Shown here piece after piece: positions 49,962 to 51,627 of a stretch of DNA of 51,627 bases; positions within the stretch are counted from its first letter, which is position 1; each line of letters starts with the position of its first letter. The notes under the pieces were generated by a model. It did no database searches and was not told where the DNA came from. It saw nothing but the letters and a program-made list of their open reading frames with translations. Source of the DNA: Clostridia bacterium. GTDB taxonomy: Bacteria > Bacillota > Clostridia > Oscillospirales > CAG-272. The position numbers were made by a program, and so were the translations under genes. Where the stretch lies: assembly GCA_017518975.1 (NCBI GenBank), contig JAFWTH010000056.1, positions 1-51,627 of the forward strand, in the 5' to 3' direction.

Positions 49962-51627
49962 TCAGTTGAACGCTATCGCAAGAAGCACCGTTTCCGATCC
50001 GTCGAGCGGGGTCATCGTTATCGTATGCTCCGCCGCGGCGTCCGAAAGCACGATCGCCCCGCAGTCCGCCATATACGACACGGAACCCGAGTGGAACGGC
50101 TCGCCGCCGTCGACGGAGATCATCACCCCTGATCCCGCCTTCAGAACGGGCCAGACTGTCTTTGCCGTGATTCTGAAGACGATCGGTTCTCCGCCCTCTT
50201 TGACGGAAGACGCCGCACCCCGTGAGAACCCGACGCCGTGATCCTCTCCGGTGAAGCGGAACGAACCCATTGAAACTATATCGAGATCTTCCGCGTCAAT
50301 CATCGTAAGATCCACGAACCGGGACGGAGTGACCGGATCCGCGAGGTCGGTCGTGATCGCCGCCTCAGCCGCCGCGAGGTCGTCCCATTCGCCGAGCGTC
50401 CTGCGGAAGAGTTCCTCTATCATATCGGACATGATCTGATGTCCCCGGTAACTGGGATGGACCCCGTCGGGGCGAAACTCCCCGTCCGTTATGGCGCCGT
50501 TAGAGACACCGCATTCCACCGCCGCGGACACGTTGACGGTCGGGATCCCGTATTTTTCCGCAACGGAGCTCATAAACGGGATCTTTCCCTCCCCGCCGCG
50601 GCAGAGAACGATAACGACCGCCGGGGAGTTGTCCGCGGAAAGCGCCGTGCGCACGAGCGACTCGAACGTCTCGGGGAGCCACGTCCTCTCGTTGTCGTCG
50701 TTGACTGCGTATTCGATGAAAATGACGTCCGGCTTCTTCGAGAGGACGTCCCTCTCGAATCTCGCCGCTCCGAACGACGATTCCGTCCCGCCGATCCCCG
50801 CGTTGACGTACGTAAGATCCTCGGTTATATATCGTTTAAGCCAGTTCGCGGAAACGTCGGCGAACCCGCCGCCGGGGATCGAGGCAGTCCCGACGGTGAT
50901 CGACCCTCCTATAAAGGCGACCGTAAGCTTACCGTCCTCCTTGCCTTTCGTCAGCGCACGGTAAAGGCGCGCGGTGCTGCCGTGCTGAGAAAGCGCGGAA
51001 TCCATCATCGCCGAATAGATATCGGGATCGATCCCGGGATCGAAGTCGTCGGGATCGACGAAAATATCCTCCTCAACTTTCGTCAGCTTGAATCTGATGC
51101 TCACCTCCGGCGAAGTCTCGCCCGTCTTCACGTCCCTGAGCGCCGTTCTGAGAATAGCGATATATGTATCGCCGAAAAGGAAATTGCTCCACAAAGAGCG
51201 GATTTCTTCGAGCTCTTCCCCGTTGAAGATCAGCTCGTAATCATCCGTGGAGATGCCGAAATACGGGAACATGCGTTCCGCAAAGCCCTCGGCGCTGATG
51301 AAAATCGAATACGAAAGATCAAGGGTCACGAACCTTCCGGAATGCGGTAGATAGTCAAGATAATGATCCATAAGATACCTGACTTTGCTTATCCGTTCGG
51401 CGTCGAGATATCTCGTTACCATCGTCGCGATCTCGGCGCGCGTCGCCGAAGACGAAGGGTTGAAATTGCCCGCCGGGTCGCCCGAAATGATCCCGCAAAG
51501 ACGGATCTTCTCGACCGCGTCACGCGCCCATTCTCCGATCTTCCCGCCGTCCTTGAAAGAATCGATAAGCGGAGCGTCCGCGAGATAGATCTCACGGCAA
51601 TTGAAGAAACGGGAATGCACAGCGGCG
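49962..51627 (-). CDS. SLH-domain SGNH/GDSL hydrolase, N-terminus outside the window
   Basis: At least 554 residues; the frame is still open at the window edge, so the true start lies outside. The visible N-terminal part is an SLH repeat (FKDGGKIGEWARDAVEKI through NPSSSATRAEIATMVTRYLD), presumably the last of three. A roughly 100-residue module like the C-terminus of the SLH-CotH protein follows. Next is the SGNH hydrolase domain with VAFIGGSITVGTAS (nucleophile Ser), NAGIGGTESSFG, FIEYAVND and RPDGVHPSYRGH (Asp/His). A final beta-rich domain (about the last 125 residues) ends the protein. It is likely a wall-attached esterase acting on acetylated glycans. Confidence 0.85.
   Translation of the reverse strand, partial: AAVHSRFFNCREIYLADAPLIDSFKDGGKIGEWARDAVEKIRLCGIISGDPAGNFNPSSSATRAEIATMVTRYLDAERISKVRYLMDHYLDYLPHSGRFVTLDLSYSIFISAEGFAERMFPYFGISTDDYELIFNGEELEEIRSLWSNFLFGDTYIAILRTALRDVKTGETSPEVSIRFKLTKVEEDIFVDPDDFDPGIDPDIYSAMMDSALSQHGSTARLYRALTKGKEDGKLTVAFIGGSITVGTASIPGGGFADVSANWLKRYITEDLTYVNAGIGGTESSFGAARFERDVLSKKPDVIFIEYAVNDDNERTWLPETFESLVRTALSADNSPAVVIVLCRGGEGKIPFMSSVAEKYGIPTVNVSAAVECGVSNGAITDGEFRPDGVHPSYRGHQIMSDMIEELFRRTLGEWDDLAAAEAAITTDLADPVTPSRFVDLTMIDAEDLDIVSMGSFRFTGEDHGVGFSRGAASSVKEGGEPIVFRITAKTVWPVLKAGSGVMISVDGGEPFHSGSVSYMADCGAIVLSDAAAEHTITMTPLDGSETVLLAIAFN

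Overview
The window looks like chromosomal DNA of an uncultured, endospore-related, monoderm Clostridia-type bacterium. The case rests on a Firmicutes division cluster (divIVA, ylmH, yggT, sepF, yggS), a spoIIE homologue, S-layer-homology (SLH) surface proteins, a TPP riboswitch in front of a ThiT-like ECF component, split transketolase genes and sigma-A type promoters. GC content is fairly high for that group. No transposase, phage, tRNA, rRNA or CRISPR array was seen. I cannot place it below class with confidence.

Layout. (1) 1-185: hairpin-rich intergenic DNA. (2) 186-13912, minus strand: a tightly packed run read as rbfA, nrnA-like (frameshifted), truB, yhaO-like, yhaN-like, hlyD-like, yggS, sepF, yggT, ylmH, divIVA, lspA, rluD-like, traB-like. 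A single strong extended -10 promoter was seen, upstream of rbfA. (3) 14097-21555, minus: a deoxyinosine/uracil glycosylase-like gene, a CNNM/CorC-like protein, a 43-aa ORF, the two transketolase halves with an unknown TIM-barrel-like gene between them, RNase R and SecG. (4) 21701-32662, minus: a degenerate LytM-domain protein, YgiQ-type radical SAM protein, cysteine desulfurase, a lipoprotein, a 967-aa anchored protein and SpoIIE. (5) 32975-36464, plus: ROK kinase, a YdcF-like protein, an amidase lipoprotein and another lipoprotein. (6) 36502-39550, minus: hemW and lepA. (7) 39687 to the end: short alternating transcription units with many clear promoters and hairpin terminators. These carry a GH-like protein, an SLH-CotH surface protein, ThiT under a TPP riboswitch, two membrane proteins, a sialate O-acetylesterase, a GH36-like alpha-galactosidase (frameshifted) and an SLH-SGNH hydrolase cut by the window end.

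How the genes work together. The first operon joins ribosome maturation and RNA turnover (RbfA, NrnA, TruB, RluD), DNA-end processing (YhaO/YhaN) and division or envelope functions (SepF, DivIVA, LspA). The right third looks like surface glycan foraging plus wall remodelling. Thiamine uptake under TPP control serves cofactor needs that include the transketolase encoded in the same window.

Most unusual features: (a) a 346-bp non-coding block of small palindromes and GTTATGA/TCATAAC heptamers lying between the two arms of what reads as one bidirectional terminator (46396-46767); (b) a TIM-barrel-like gene between the transketolase halves; (c) a roughly 100-residue module of unknown function shared by two otherwise unrelated SLH proteins; (d) two single-base frameshifts at short homopolymers and one apparent ATC start, which may be sequence errors.
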